Positions 1 to 11,399 are shown, counted from the stretch's first letter. The stretch is DNA of 64,000 nt from Hygrocybe punicea (GCA_963556145.1 OY744473.1:1922001-1986000); one strand, 5' to 3'. Numbers and translations: made by a program. The notes: generated from the letters alone by a model not told the origin.

Positions 1-253
1 AAATCAGATGGCCCAAAGATAGATGATCTGCTAAGTTTGGGAAGCTGGACAACAAAGTCTTATAAAGACTACAGATAGACACACTGATTGAGTCCAAACA
101 TACCAGATCATTTATCATGTTCAGATTTGTAGTCCAAAGATAAATGATCTGTTATGTTCGGACTCAATCAGTGTGTCTATCTGTAGTCTTTATAAGACTT
201 GTTGTCCGACTTCCTGAACTTAGCAGATCATCTATCTTCAGGCCATCTGATTT
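1..253. repeat. Palindromic MITE-like element (left end may lie outside window)
   Basis: Bases 1-118 and about 138-253 are inverted copies of one another with small mismatches: AAATCAGATGGC at the left edge is answered by GCCATCTGATTT ending at 253, and the arms meet near base 127. No coding potential is visible. The form is that of a short non-autonomous foldback or MITE. Because the left arm begins at the first base of the window, its true end and any target duplication cannot be seen. Confidence 0.75.
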
Positions 254-2520
254 CCTAAATGAGTACACCATGATGCCAAGAAGCAAACTTACAGCTGTTT
301 TAAAAATGATAGCATGTTTTCACCACGAGTACAAGTTCAGGCTGTACCTTTCCCACACAGCATTTTGCACTGCATAGCATCGGCTTGACCCAAGTTGGGG
401 AGTGAGCGTGTGGGCATTGACCAAACTTCCACAGTTGCTGAGTACTGAGTCAAGATGACATCCCATACCAGTATAAGTATTAAAGGCACAGAGAGAGAGC
501 AGAACTAATTGAACACCCCCAGAATTGTACAGAGAAGACAATTTTGTGCCAACAGCTTGCACTTGGCAGTGTGGCAGTGTAGAGGCTCCGGATCATGTGG
601 ATCCATATCCCCTTCATATTCCACTCCGTTTCCAGTCTGATATCATCAATTCCACTCAATTCTGGTCCCTCCTGTCAATTCCACTCCAGATTCTGTCTCT
701 GGAATCGTTCCTACTCAAGATGTGATGTCCCTAATAACCTGGAATCAGTACATATATAGATGTATATCATATATCTTCATTTCCTGTCCCCTAGTACATA
801 GCACCAACCTCCTGTCTCACTCTCCTCCTCGCCCCCTATCATTTACAGCCTTCACTTGTAGTACATAGTTACTACAGCACAGGATCTTTCATAGTAGTAT
901 AAAAGTAGTACATTTACACTACATAGAGGACAAGAAATAGAGATCCTATCATTGCACCTCAGTTCTGCTTCTTAGTCCTCTCTTCATACTGTCTATATCT
1001 CTTCATCCTTTCCCCTACACTTTCCCTCTGATTCCAGAACCCCCAGATTCAGGTTGGATTGACTAGACTTTTATAGGAAACTGAATTCCTCTGATCACTT
1101 CTTAGCTGATCACACCTTTCTGTAGATTCCTCATCCGGGTCTACAACAGAACTCGCCGTCACACTGGTTACATGCCACTTCATCAACACAAACAAGAGTC
1201 TCAGGTGGAAAATTTTCACCAACAGTGTGTTGATATGCCGTGTGACAATCTTCATCACGCTCTAGCCAAAACCTGACAGTAACACTTGAATGAAATAGCA
1301 CTCTGCCTGAAATGACATTGACTTACAGCTTCGTGAGTGAATCCCTGATGCCGCCAGTTGTTGGCCATGGTCCCCACAGGCAGAGACAAAGTGTTCCTGC
1401 ATCTCCGACAAACAAATTTCTCAGCGTTCAATGCCAGGGTTGACAATTCTCATGCGGCCTTCCACCTAGTAATGGTGTCCAAACAGTACTCCAGTGGTAC
1501 ACCAAAGCTGCTCGCTGGATACAGCAGTGATTACCCATGCTGGAGTCTTCGGATATCAGGACGCAATTACCTCACTGGCACTGTGGGAAATGATGGAGCC
1601 AAAGTGGTCTTACTAACATTGGGAACTTTTACTCAGGGCAAAAATGCACTATCATTTTTAAAACAGCTGTAAGGCAATAATAATGCAACTAAGTTCACAG
1701 TCATCACTCCATAAGAAATAAGTATAAGATATGAATAATTAATAATTAATAAATTAAATGCTAAGTCACAAAGTTACTAGCCAACTTAGATTGGCCTTAC
1801 TAATGCTGGACATGGACTTGGTATTGCATACGTGCCAACATCTCTCAGGCAGTCCAGATGCCACTGTTGGCAGAGGATTTCTAGAGTGGTGCTAGATATA
1901 ACATGGCCAGAGTTACATATTTATACCTACAATGAAGTTGTGGCTCAGCTACAGCTCTGTGAGGCTAAATAGCTGAAATGAGTGGCCCAATCGGCTTGAG
2001 TGTAGCTGGCTGGCAGCTAGCTGAGCCGCAGCAACACTAGCATGAGATATGATGATTGTGTTGTGCAGTGTGGTTTAACATGTGTACAAGGCTGTGCTGA
2101 TCAGTAGTGGAGGTGGAATCAGGGCTTAAAGGGGAGGGAAACATGTCAATAAATAGCAAATTCACACAATAGGTATGGTTTCAAGCAGTTTCAAAAACTA
2201 ATGGTATCAATCAATCAGTTTCAGTCTGGTTTTCTGCAAAACTGAAATCAAACTAGAAATTCAATTCAGGGTTCAGCCAACAAAGCACTGAACCAAACTC
2301 AGAGCTGGTATCACTGTCAGAAATATTTCAGAACTTCATAAGAACATTTCCAGATACTTTGCATGGGAGCTTGATCTGCAAGACCACTACATAAGAAGCC
2401 CTTCTGGTCAACCTGATAAGCACTGCCCAGGGTGAGAATCATGAGATTCCACAGGCCTACATTTTAGCTACAAAAAATACAAAAAGCACTAACAATTACC
2501 AAAACAGCTGTCAACAACCA
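254..2520. other. Intergenic stretch, no supportable gene
   Basis: AT-rich sequence with only short open frames. A minus-strand frame at 1255-1446 carries a Cys/His pattern (CRRC followed by a later H...H...C...H), and an overlapping plus-strand frame at 1358-1672 is open for 104 codons. I do not recognise either, and both probably belong to decayed mobile DNA. No splice-supported gene model could be built. Confidence 0.5.
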
Positions 2521-3185
2521 ACTCATTTCAAATGTATCTTAGTCAAGCTCCAGAGCTGCCATGTCAGCATGTCCACAAGATAGGTATGATACACTCACAG
2601 TTATGCCCTCTCTCCAGTTCATGATCATCACATTCTTAATGGCCCGCTCACAAATTTCATCGTCTGATGTATCGAATGCAACTTTGGGTATTTTGTGATG
2701 TGGCTTCCTATGCTCGGCTTCCAAATGTGCCATCACCGCATGCAGGCCCAGCAGTCGTTTTGAGGGTCACATTTCAGTATCCTCAGGAAAGCGCACCGCC
2801 TGTCCATCGAGGTCGCCAAATGTTGTCCAATAAAGCTTTTCTTCTTCCTTCGAAGGCCGGTCGTCATGTCCGCCTGCGCTTCGTAACTCACAAGCATGGT
2901 GAGTGAGGCAGACAGAGTGGAGATCTTCATTGAGAAGACAAAATGTCATACTCCCTGCAGGGTTGACTTCAATGCATATTTTTGCGCGATCAAATGCCCA
3001 TTCAACTGGCTTATAAAGAAGGAGACCGTTGCGCACGTCGTTGATGTCGTTTAATTTTGTAAACCGCGACATTCGACTCTGCCACTTGTGCTGGAAAATA
3101 TGTGATGCTATAACCATGCTGTGGGGAAGACATTTTCCAGTGGCCATGTCAAACAGGTCGCCTACGTCTGGCTGGGCATAACCGC

Positions 3186-3367
3186 TGTGGTGAACGCGGC
3201 CTGGGTAGGCGCGGATTCGTTGTGCAAGTCCGTTGTCAGTGGGGTAAAAACCCAAAACTCTTCTTGTTTGTGACTATTTACAACAGCTACTACATACAAA
3301 TAATAGAACAAATAGGGAATATAGTAAAATGAGTGAATACGTACCCAGAGATATAGATGTCTCTACA
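3186..3367 (-). repeat. 3' LTR (182 bp)
   Basis: Near-identical to 5198-5379; begins TGTGGTGAA and ends CTCTACA on the plus strand. In the element's own (minus) direction this is the 3' LTR. Differences between the two copies are few, for example GAACGC versus GAATGT near the plus-strand start and TACGTA versus TACATA later. Confidence 0.85.
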
Positions 3368-3475
3368 TCCAGTAGGGACACAAATAGAGATTGTCCCCAG
3401 TCTCACACAAGGCAAGGGAGAAAGAAATAGGAAAAAGAAAAAGAAAAATGAGGAGGGAGGGAAAGGACAACACTG

Positions 3476-3507
<32 letters not shown>

Positions 3508-3518
3508 ATCCAAACAAA

Positions 3519-5147
3519 TCAACAATAATCTTCCAACACATAATCTTCCAACTTCTCTAACCGATCAGCCAACTTTCCCATCTTTTGCTCCAAAACTTTG
3601 ACGGCCTTAAGGGATAGCAATGCTGACTCGAGAGCACACAGGGTTGCAGTGGGTATGTCGTCATGGAGCGGCAGTGCATGGGCGTAGCAGGACGGGGTCG
3701 AGCGTGGGGTCATGGTATGGGCTACCGAATGGGCCTGCAAGGCTCCGTGGGGTGGATCGTGGGCGTGCGGGGTTGACTGGGGTAGCGGGTGACGTGGTGT
3801 GTTTGGGGCATCGAAGAAGGACAGGGGCGGACTTGTTTGGGACAGGAGGGGGCCGTACAGAGGCGCGGGGGCATGAACGTGGGCGTAGGGGCTGGTCCGT
3901 GGGTCTGGCATTGGTCCTGGATGATGGAACACAGGGGCCAATGGTGGGGCGATGTGGGACGGCGTTGGGGGCTCGAACGTGGCGGGGGTGGCTTGTACGG
4001 CGTCACGGAGGGCGATACGGGGGTCCTGGCGGTGGTACGCGGCTGCCGGGGGTCGAAATGAGAGTGGAACGGGGGCGGAAACAGTGGAATACGTCAAAAA
4101 CAGCGTATGTTTGGGGCTGGCGCGGGTTTCTGGGGACGGCGGGGGCTCAGACGGCGGGGGCATGTCACGGATGGCCTCTGGGGACGACGGCGAGGGCGGA
4201 GACGTGGATGGCTGGCGACACAAGGGTGAAACGAGGGCGGATACGCTGGGACAGGTCGAAAATGGTGTCCGTTGAGTGTTGGCACGGTTTTCTGGAGACA
4301 GCGTGGGCTCAAACGGTAGTGGCGTGCCGATACTTGCTGCCAGGGACGACAGAGAGGGTGCAGAGGGGGTCGGCGGGCGAGTCAAGACGGAAACAGGGGT
4401 GGAGGCGTCGATACGCATGTCATCCTCGCGTTGGAGGGTGCGGACGCGTTTTCCTGGCGACGGCTTGGGGTCAAACGGCGGGGGCGTGTCACGGATCACT
4501 GCTGGGGATGACGGCAAGGGCGTAGGCGCAAAAGGCGGGTGAAACGAGACGGAAACGGAGGTGGACGTGTCAATACGCATCCTACCCTTGCGTTGGCGCG
4601 TGCGGACGCGTTTTCCTGCACGGCAACCATGGGAACGACGGGGACAGGCGTACCTGGGACTGTACATGCAATATCCATTGCATTGGGCCCGTTTTCCTTC
4701 ATCTACGAATCGTCCGTTACGCGTCGGACGCGCGTGAGACGTTCCTTGTTGGATGCGCTTGTTGGGGCCGTTCTGGGGCTTTCCGGGCGTGGTTTTTTGA
4801 GCGGGATCTGTGGGGCGTTGAATGCCGGGTCCGTTGGATGTGCTAAAATGATTGTGGGTGGCGGGATTAGTGAAATAAAAGGGAAATGCGAAGGGGGGGC
4901 CGTATTGGGGACCATGTGATGTGGCTGTGACTGCGTGACAAAAAGGCCAAAAGGCCGAGTTCTGCAGCCCAGGGGGCGCAACGAGTATGAAATAACTATA
5001 CTGAGGCATTAAAAACATCGGAAATGGGCCTGAGAGCTGGTGGGAGACTGGAGGTGCTTGAAATGCTGCTGAATACGGGGCGCTGTTGACTATGGGGCAC
5101 TGTTGCTGCCAGAAAGAGGTGTAAAATGCCAAAAATGGCGAAGCCAA
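3519..5147 (-). CDS. Pro/Ser-rich gag-like protein of the LTR element (542 aa)
   Basis: A single uninterrupted 542-codon frame. The N-terminal ~110 residues are aromatic and proline rich. A basic, Cys-containing patch follows (KRAQCNGYCMYSPRYACPRR). Then come about four degenerate repeats of ~60 residues built on KRVRT...MRIDxSTxVSV...PSSPAxIRDTPPPF. The last ~40 residues form a likely coiled coil (SLKAVKVLEQKMGKLADRL). No protease or polymerase motif is present. A homologous but decayed copy lies in the LTR element at 47765-53845, where a similar coiled coil also ends the frame. Position between LTRs and the coiled-coil end suggest a structural (gag) role. That is inference, because no capsid or zinc-knuckle domain is recognisable. 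ATG at 5147 is the first in frame. Confidence 0.6.
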   Translation of the reverse strand: MASPFLAFYTSFWQQQCPIVNSAPYSAAFQAPPVSHQLSGPFPMFLMPQYSYFILVAPPGLQNSAFWPFCHAVTATSHGPQYGPPFAFPFYFTNPATHNHFSTSNGPGIQRPTDPAQKTTPGKPQNGPNKRIQQGTSHARPTRNGRFVDEGKRAQCNGYCMYSPRYACPRRSHGCRAGKRVRTRQRKGRMRIDTSTSVSVSFHPPFAPTPLPSSPAVIRDTPPPFDPKPSPGKRVRTLQREDDMRIDASTPVSVLTRPPTPSAPSLSSLAASIGTPLPFEPTLSPENRANTQRTPFSTCPSVSALVSPLCRQPSTSPPSPSSPEAIRDMPPPSEPPPSPETRASPKHTLFLTYSTVSAPVPLSFRPPAAAYHRQDPRIALRDAVQATPATFEPPTPSHIAPPLAPVFHHPGPMPDPRTSPYAHVHAPAPLYGPLLSQTSPPLSFFDAPNTPRHPLPQSTPHAHDPPHGALQAHSVAHTMTPRSTPSCYAHALPLHDDIPTATLCALESALLSLKAVKVLEQKMGKLADRLEKLEDYVLEDYC

Positions 5148-5197
5148 AGAGGGAAAAGTTGAGGAAAAGCTTGACAGTCCTCGTGGTGGGCTCCAGA

Positions 5198-5379
5198 TGT
5201 GGTGAATGTGGCCTGGGTAGGCGCGGATTCATTGTGCAAGTCCGTTGTCAGTGGGGTAAAAACCCAAAACTCTTCTTGTTTGTGACTATTTACAACAGCC
5301 ACTACATACAAATAATAGAACAAATAGGGAATATAGTAAAATGAGTGAATACATACCCAGAGATATAGATGTCTCTACA
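5198..5379 (-). repeat. 5' LTR (182 bp)
   Basis: Partner of the repeat at 3186-3367. In the minus direction it lies upstream of the gag-like ORF starting at 5147 and should hold the promoter. The candidate primer-binding site TGGAGCCCAC lies just inside it. Confidence 0.85.
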
Positions 5380-5829
5380 CCACTCTTCAGGGTTTTCTTG
5401 AACTCGGCCTGCGCATCCTCTCGCTTCACTGAAGCAACAGTAGCGTCATCGAAGTTGAGCATGTCCCTCAAAGTCAAACTGACAAACCAGTTGAGAGCGG
5501 AGATAGGATCCTCTGGATGTTGCTCTTTGGCAGCAAGAATGTCAGTGATGAAATGCATGAAATTAAAAAACTCATGGTTTGCAGGAGGTAACCACACAAG
5601 GAAATGAACATACTGCTGGCGCGCATCCTGCCGTCCCTCGACATCAAATCGGCGGAAAAATGTAGCGACCAAATCACGGGGGAGGTCCTCCATTACTCGA
5701 CAAGCCTTTGCGTGAAGGTCAGCTAGATTTTCCCGCTCCAGCTCACTTATAGTCGGTGTCTCTGGCCACCAGATTCAGCAAGATATTACCAACTGAGATG
5801 GGATGCCTGAAAATGAGATCACCCAACTG

Positions 5830-6200
5830 ACTTGGGGATAGCTGAATCAGGCTGAGATATATCCTGGCCCAACTGACATGGTCTAGGCTGAGGTTCTCAG
5901 GATATATCCTAGCCCAACTGACATGGTTCAGGCTGATTTTCTCAGGATATATCCTGGCCAAACTGACATGGTTCAGGCTCTATCAGGATATATCCTGACC
6001 CAACTGACATGGTTCAGGCTGATGCTATCAGGATATATCCTAACCCAACTGACATGGTCTAGGCTGATTTTCTCAGGATATATCCTGGCCCAACTGACAT
6101 GGTTCAGGCTGATTTGATCTAGGCTGATTTTCTCAGGATATATCCTGACCCAACTGGGATTATCTAGGCTGATTTCCCAGGATAACTTCAGGCCCCACTG
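5830..6200 (+). repeat. Subterminal 45-bp tandem array (left)
   Basis: About seven units, period 45 bp where regular, each with AACTGACATGG, TTCAGGCTGA and the palindrome AGGATATATCCT. The units are mirrored at about 15701-16071. Subterminal arrays with a palindromic core are a common layout for transposase-binding sites, but no cognate protein is seen in the window. Confidence 0.8.
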
Positions 6201-8049
6201 GGATGGCCTAGGCTGATGTTATCAGCATATCTCCTGCACCCACTATTTTCTAGGCTGATGCACCTCCACAAATGCAAAATTTCTGGTGAAGATTATCGTT
6301 TGGTTTATATAATTAATTCACTATTTATTTTCTGCTATTTACAGATTTATATTCATCACAAAAGATAATACCACTGTGTATTCTTTACAAAGTATCATAT
6401 ACTTCAACATACAATTTATAAGTTCCATATTTCATGTTTCTATTCTCATTACATTCACAGAATGATAGAACCCCTATTTCTGTTCATCACTTGTAGAGAA
6501 ATCATTGCTATTTGCAGTTATTTTGGCACATGTAATATAATCACAAATTTATGATGTTTTCAACATTTCAATTTTAACTCCTTTGGGTTTGGGCAGGATC
6601 AGGTGATTAGATAGGCAAAATTGCAGTACATTCTGATTCCTAGCTGCTAGTAATACAAATGAAATAATTTGTTTGATATATACTCAGTTTTGCTTATAAA
6701 TGACTATATTCAACATGTGGATTTTTATGCATTTGTTATTGCTCTACAAGTGAGCCAATCTAATCATCTGATTCTGCTGAAAACTGAGAGAGTTAAATTT
6801 TGATGTTGAAAACATCAAAATCTTGTGATTATTTCACATGTGCCAAAATACCTACAAATAGCAATAAATATGTATGCCTTGTCATTTCTTTTTTGATGGC
6901 CCTCCTCATTTGCCTCTTCTTAATCCATATGCATTTTAGACTCCTTTCTAATTTCTGATATTAGTGTTTTTATTGACCATATCCACCAATAATCACTTAC
7001 AATTTTTCAGCAGATAGAATTTTCTGAAACACTGACTTTACCTCTAGCTGAACTTTTATCCATTTTTCATGTGCTGCCTTCCCATGAATTTGAATTCCCC
7101 ATTCCTTCAATCCCAGTACAAGTAGAACAATTTTAACAAGTCCACCTTTGCACCATTCTTTTTCCAAAACAATATTAGCAGTTTGTGGTAGGAACATATT
7201 TGTTGTAGTGGCCTTGAGAATTGTCTGAATTTCCTCAGTAGCTCAGGCAATTGTTCAGTATATGGTAGACTAGAGGGTAAGAGTGGGTAAGAGCTTGAAT
7301 GAACTTCAGAAAGTTGAAACAGAGTTTGTGCAAGATTGCTAGTGTAGTAACTCAGACTTGGAGTAAACTCATAAGTGACATAGCTAATTCTCACGTCAAA
7401 AATCACATGTTTAAGGTCATGTGATTGGGAATTAGCCACGTCAAAAATCACATGTTTAAGATCATGTGATTGTTCAGTTTCAATTAAAAACCCCGAAACC
7501 TTCGTGTTTGGCCCCCAGTGCTCTTCGACTTCCAGTCCACTCACCCCGGCAGAGAGAGCCGAATTTCTCTGCTTGATGCCAGGGCACGGAAGTCCTGGTT
7601 TGGGTGCAGCCTCTGGATGGTTGTGAGCATTCAAATCTAGCCTTGACTGTCACCAGTGGGGAGGGTGGCCTCTCCACTATCCTTGGGCATGGGTCTGGGG
7701 TTGGTGACTTTAAAGGTCCTAGTATAGTTGTAATTTTATTCTAAGCAATCATATATATTTAAGTTTATTATAAGGGAACATTCAGTTCATTTTTGATGCC
7801 GGTGGCATCAGTCCCACACCCAGTAAGAAGGCTACATACCTCGCGAAGCCGGCACACGCATCAATTGATGCGGCGGCGTGTTTCGCGAGGTGTTGATGCC
7901 CTACTTGTGGGCTTGTCATTGGGGCCGTGAGGGCCATCGCCGTCGTCGTTGGGCCGTGTTGGGCGTCAGTGGGGCCGCTGTCGTCGTTGGGCGTTGGCTG
8001 GGGGCCCTTTACGGCATTGGTGGGGCCGTCGGCCCCGTGCCGTTCGTGT

Positions 8050-8640
8050 TGTCGTTGCCGTCCCGTTTGCCGTCCCGTCCTCGCCGTTTCCGTCCTCGTC
8101 GTCCCTGTTGCCGTCATCCTCGTTGTCCCGGTCTCGTTGTCCTCGTCATCCCGTTCCCTCGTCGTTTCCGTCGCCCGTCGTCCGTTGCCCCCGTCCCCGT
8201 CCCCGTGCTCGCTGTCCTCGTCGTCATCCTCGTCGTCGTCCCCGTCGTCCTCGTCGTCCCCATCGTCCTCGTCGTCCCCGTCGTCCTCGTCGTCCCCGTC
8301 GTCCTCGTCGTCCCCGTTGCCGTCGTCCCTGTTGCCGTCGTCCTTGTTGTCTCGGGCTCCGTGGTCCTCGTGGTCCCGTTCCCCCGTCCCCGTCGTCCTC
8401 GTTTCCGTTGTCCGTTGTCCCCGTCCCCGTCCCCATGCCCGCTGCCCGTGCCTGCTGTCTTCGTTGTCGTTGCCCCTGCCTGTTGTCGTCTTCCCGTTGT
8501 CGTGGTTCCTGGTTACCGTCGTCGTATTCCCCTTTCGCGCCGTCGTCGTGTTCGTTCGTTCACCCCGTCGTCGTCATTCCCGTCGTCCTCGGTCTTGCTG
8601 TTGTGGTCGTCCTGGGTTGCTCCCGTTCACGGCTGCGTCC
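8050..8640 (+). repeat. GC-rich GTCGTCCTC-type simple repeat (left arm)
   Basis: Dominated by GTC/CTC/CCC/GTT triplets in 9-bp blocks such as GTCGTCCTC and GTCGTCCCC. All three plus-strand frames are open for about 250 codons, giving Ser/Pro/Arg/Val polymers. That is a consequence of composition, not evidence of a gene. CpG density is very high. Confidence 0.85.
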
Positions 8641-8859
8641 AGTAGACCCAGTCGTTTTGGTTAACCCAATCGCAGATATAGTTGCAAAAGGTAGGTACAC
8701 ATAGCGCAGTTGCTTGCTGGGGGGGTAGGTTAACCCAAGAGACAGCTCTTGCTGGGGAAATGTGGGGTGGTAGGTTGACCCAGGTACAGCTCTTGCTGGT
8801 CAAGGTTGGCAGGGTGGGTCAACCCAGTGTCAGCTCTGCCATGGGGTAGGTTAACCCAG

Positions 8860-10150
8860 GACAGCTATTCTGGGAAGGTTGGGTTGACCCAGGTCCAGCT
8901 GTGCGAGCAATGTGGGTTGACCTGGGTTGACCGTGGACCAGCTCTTGCTGCAGGCTTGGGTTGACCTGGGTCCAGCTGTTGCTGCAGCACTGGGTTGACC
9001 CAGGCCCAGCACTTCCTGCAGGGTGGGGTGGCTGGGTTCCAGGTATTGCTGCAGCACCGGGTTTACCAGGGTTCAGCTATTGCTGCAGCACTGGGTTGAC
9101 CGGGGTCCAGATATTGCTGTGGCACCAGGTTGACCCAGATCCAGCACTTGCTGCAGGGCTTGGGTTGACCTGGGTCCAGCTATTGCTGCAGCACTGGGTT
9201 GATCTGGTTCCAGCACTTGCTTTGGGGCTTGGGTTGACCTGGGTCCAGCTCTCCCTGCAGGCTTGGGTTGACCAGGGTCCAGCTATTGCTGCAGCACTGG
9301 GTTGACCAGGGTTCAGGTATTGCTGCAGCACTGGGTTGACCGGGGTCCAGCTATTGCTGCAGGACCGGGTTGACCTGGGTCCAGCACTTGCTGCAGCACA
9401 GGGTTGACCTGGGTCCAGCTATTGCTGCAGCACCGGGTTGACCGGGGTCCAGATATTGCTGCAGCACTGGGTTGACCCAGATTCAGCACTCGCTGCAGGG
9501 CTGGGGTTGACTGGGGTCTAGATATTGCTGCAGCACTGGGTTGACCTTGGTCCAGCACTTGCTGCAGCACTGGGTTGACCTTGGTCCAGCACTTGCTGCA
9601 GCACTGGGTTGACCAGGGTTCAGCTATTGCTGCAGCACTGGGTTGACCAGGGTCCAGCACTTGCTGCAGCACTGGGTGGACCAGGGTCCAGCACTTGCTG
9701 CAGCACTGGGTTGACCAGGGTTCAGCTATTGCTGCAGCACCAGGTTGACTGGGGTCCAGCACTTGCTGCGGGGGTTGGGTTGACCCAGGTCTGGCTCTTC
9801 CTGCAGGCTTGGGTTGACCTGGGTCCAGGTATTGCTGCAGCACTGGGTTGACCGGGGTCCAGATATTGCTGCAACACCGGGTTGACCTGGATCCAGCACT
9901 CGCTGCAGGGCTGGGGTTGACCCAGGTCCAGCTCTTCCTGCAGGTTTGGGTTGACCTGGGTCCAGCTATTGCTGCAGCACACCAGGTTGACCAGGGTCCA
10001 GATATTGCTGCAGCACTGGGTTGACCTGGGTCCAGCACTTGCTGCAGCACTGGGTTGACCGGGGTCCAGCACTTGCTGCAGCACTGGGTTGACCAGGGTT
10101 CAGCTATTGCTGCAGCACTGGGTTGACCAGGGTCCAGCACTTGCTGCAGA
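8860..10150 (+). repeat. 34-bp minisatellite, left block
   Basis: Unit GGGTTGACC(A/T)GGGTCCAGC plus (T/A)(C/A)TTGCTGCAGCACT, 34 bp. It has the perfect palindrome TGCTGCAGCA in the middle and a PstI-type CTGCAG in nearly every unit. Because 34 is not a multiple of 3 the translated frames cycle with a 34-residue period, producing long stop-free but meaningless ORFs (for example 9313-10140 minus). Unit order is shared with the right block only outside ~9428. Confidence 0.88.
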
Positions 10151-11399
10151 CGACAGGACGAGGGAGACGACGATGACGATCCAGCGGACGACGAGGACTA
10201 CGGGGGATGACGACGACAACGAGGACGATGACGACAACGAGGGGAACGACGGGAACGGGAACGACAGGGACCGGAACGCGGAGACGGGGACGATGGGGAC
10301 GGGGACGACGGGGACGGGGACGGCGGGGACGGGGACGACGGAGACGTAGACGAAGACGACGAGGACGAGGGGAACGCAACGGGTACGTACATCCCACTCT
10401 CCGCCCACTCCTCCTCCCTCTCCTCCTCCCTCTCCTCCTCCCTCTCCCTCTCCCTCTCCCTCTCCCTCTCCCTCTCCCTGCTGCCCTTGCCTCCTGCCTT
10501 CCCACCTTCCCACTTCTCCCACTCCCACTCCCTTCTCCCACTCCCACCTTCCTCCACTCCCACTCCCACCTTCCTCCCACTCCACACCCACCTTCCTCCA
10601 CTCCCACTCCCACCTTCCTCCCACTCCACACCCACCTTCCTCCCACTCCACACCCACCTTCCTCCCACTCCCACTCCCACCTTCCTCCCACTCCACACCC
10701 ACCTTCCTCTCACCTGCCTCCTGCCCTTTACTATTTAATTATGTATTTTAATAATCATTAAATGTATGTGTCTATTTTAAGTAATAGTAAGGTTATATAT
10801 ATTGATTCCAATAGAGAATTGAGCAATATTAAATAGAAAAGCACAATATTCCAAGTGGGGTAATTTCTGGTTTTGCCATAGATTGGCATTGGGGATAAGT
10901 AGCTCCTGTAATGGCTGATGGCTGATAGTAAAAGTAAGATATTGTGCAGTGTCAAAATAATAATTGTGTAATTTTGCTATTCCCTGTGCTGTTAATAATT
11001 GCATTCAAATTATATTACATCATACATTTATGTGAAGTACAGATTGAAACATTTTGATTACTTTATATATATGGCAGGTTCTGAATAAATATTGGTTTGA
11101 GCTGTTGTGAGCTCTGTCAATGTTGTCAACATTAAATACATGCAGGCAGAGTGGGATGTGGCTGGGCCCATGTCAAAGCAAAAGCGGGCTCCTGGTCAAC
11201 CTAATCCTGCAGTGAGAGCTGGGCCAGGGTCAACCTTATTCTGCAGCAAGAGCAGGGCCATGTCAACCCAATGCTGGAGCAATGGCCAGACCCTCATGAA
11301 TCCAAACCTGTGACATGGGTGGGTCTGGGGTCAATGCAATGCTACAGGACAGGCTGGACCCCAATCAACCTACCCTACAGTGAGTGCTGGATGTGGGTC
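10151..11399. other. Asymmetric core of the palindrome
   Basis: Not mirrored. 10151-10380 is GAC/GGGACG-rich, like a piece of the GC-rich tract in the right-arm orientation. 10381-10720 is an almost pure polypyrimidine stretch (CTCCCT and CCACCTTCCTCCCACTCC repeats). 10730-11110 is AT-rich and carries nothing recognisable. 11110-11399 grades into degenerate 34-bp-like units. This core is the loop that would separate the arms in a hairpin. Confidence 0.75.
10381..10720 (+). repeat. Polypyrimidine tract
   Basis: CCCTCT runs followed by repeats of CCACCTTCCTCCCACTCCAC. Strand-asymmetric homopyrimidine of this length can form triplex (H-DNA) structures. It lies close to the centre of the palindrome. 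Confidence 0.85.

Larger units (their letters stand above)
3186..5379 (-). mobile_element. Gag-only LTR retrotransposon inserted in the HNH-like gene
   Basis: Two 182-bp direct repeats (3186-3367 and 5198-5379) begin TGTGG and end CTACA (TG...CA). They flank a single long minus-strand ORF (3519-5147). Reading on the minus strand, TGGAGCCCAC starts two bases after the 5' LTR and is a candidate tRNA primer-binding site. A long pyrimidine-rich stretch, including a T-run opposite the A-tract at 3478-3509, precedes the 3' LTR. No protease, reverse transcriptase or integrase is present, so the element is non-autonomous. The flanks GTGG and GCGG (minus strand) look like a 4-bp target duplication with one change. 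Removing the element and one copy joins the host reading frame exactly. LTRs are few-mismatch copies, so insertion is fairly recent. Confidence 0.85.
2528..5766 (-). pseudogene. HNH-nuclease-like host gene, disrupted and 5' truncated
   Basis: The frame enters at 5766 (reading PETPTISELERENL) and continues through MEDLPRDLVATFF (5693) to FKKTLKSG at 5380. It is then broken by the LTR element at 3186-5379 and resumes with YAQPDVGDLFD. The stretch ATGKCLPHSMVIASHIF, then DINDVRNGLLL and VEWAFD, resembles the core of fungal HNH endonuclease-domain proteins (candidate H in ASHIF, N in DVRNG). An in-frame TGA at 2767-2769 interrupts an otherwise continuous C-terminus (PSKRLLGLHAVMAHLEAEH), most simply a CGA-to-TGA change. 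A final short intron (GTGAGT...GGCAG, about 2553-2597) gives a stop near 2528. The 5' end is cut by the giant palindrome beginning at 5767. It is non-functional as found. The HNH assignment rests on motif recall. Confidence 0.7.
5767..9428 (+). repeat. Left inverted-repeat arm (identical part)
   Basis: Matches the reverse complement of 12473-16134 with no difference in the stretches I compared directly. The first clear mismatch moving inward is near 9429 (GCAGCACC against GCTGCACC). Inside the arm, 6200-7750 is AT-rich and holds no convincing gene. The open frame at 7107-7634 (minus) includes a local tandem duplication, AATCACATG...TTTAAG twice at 7400-7470. It lacks recognisable domains. Confidence 0.88.

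Noticed and set aside
3620..4525. 301-codon plus-strand ORF
   Set aside because: It is the antisense shadow of the gag-like 542-codon ORF, with no independent features.
7878..8704. Three overlapping ~250-codon ORFs (and mirror copies at 13197-14023)
   Set aside because: All three frames of one strand are open because the tract is a GTC/CTC triplet repeat. The translations are low-complexity Ser/Pro/Arg/Val polymers.
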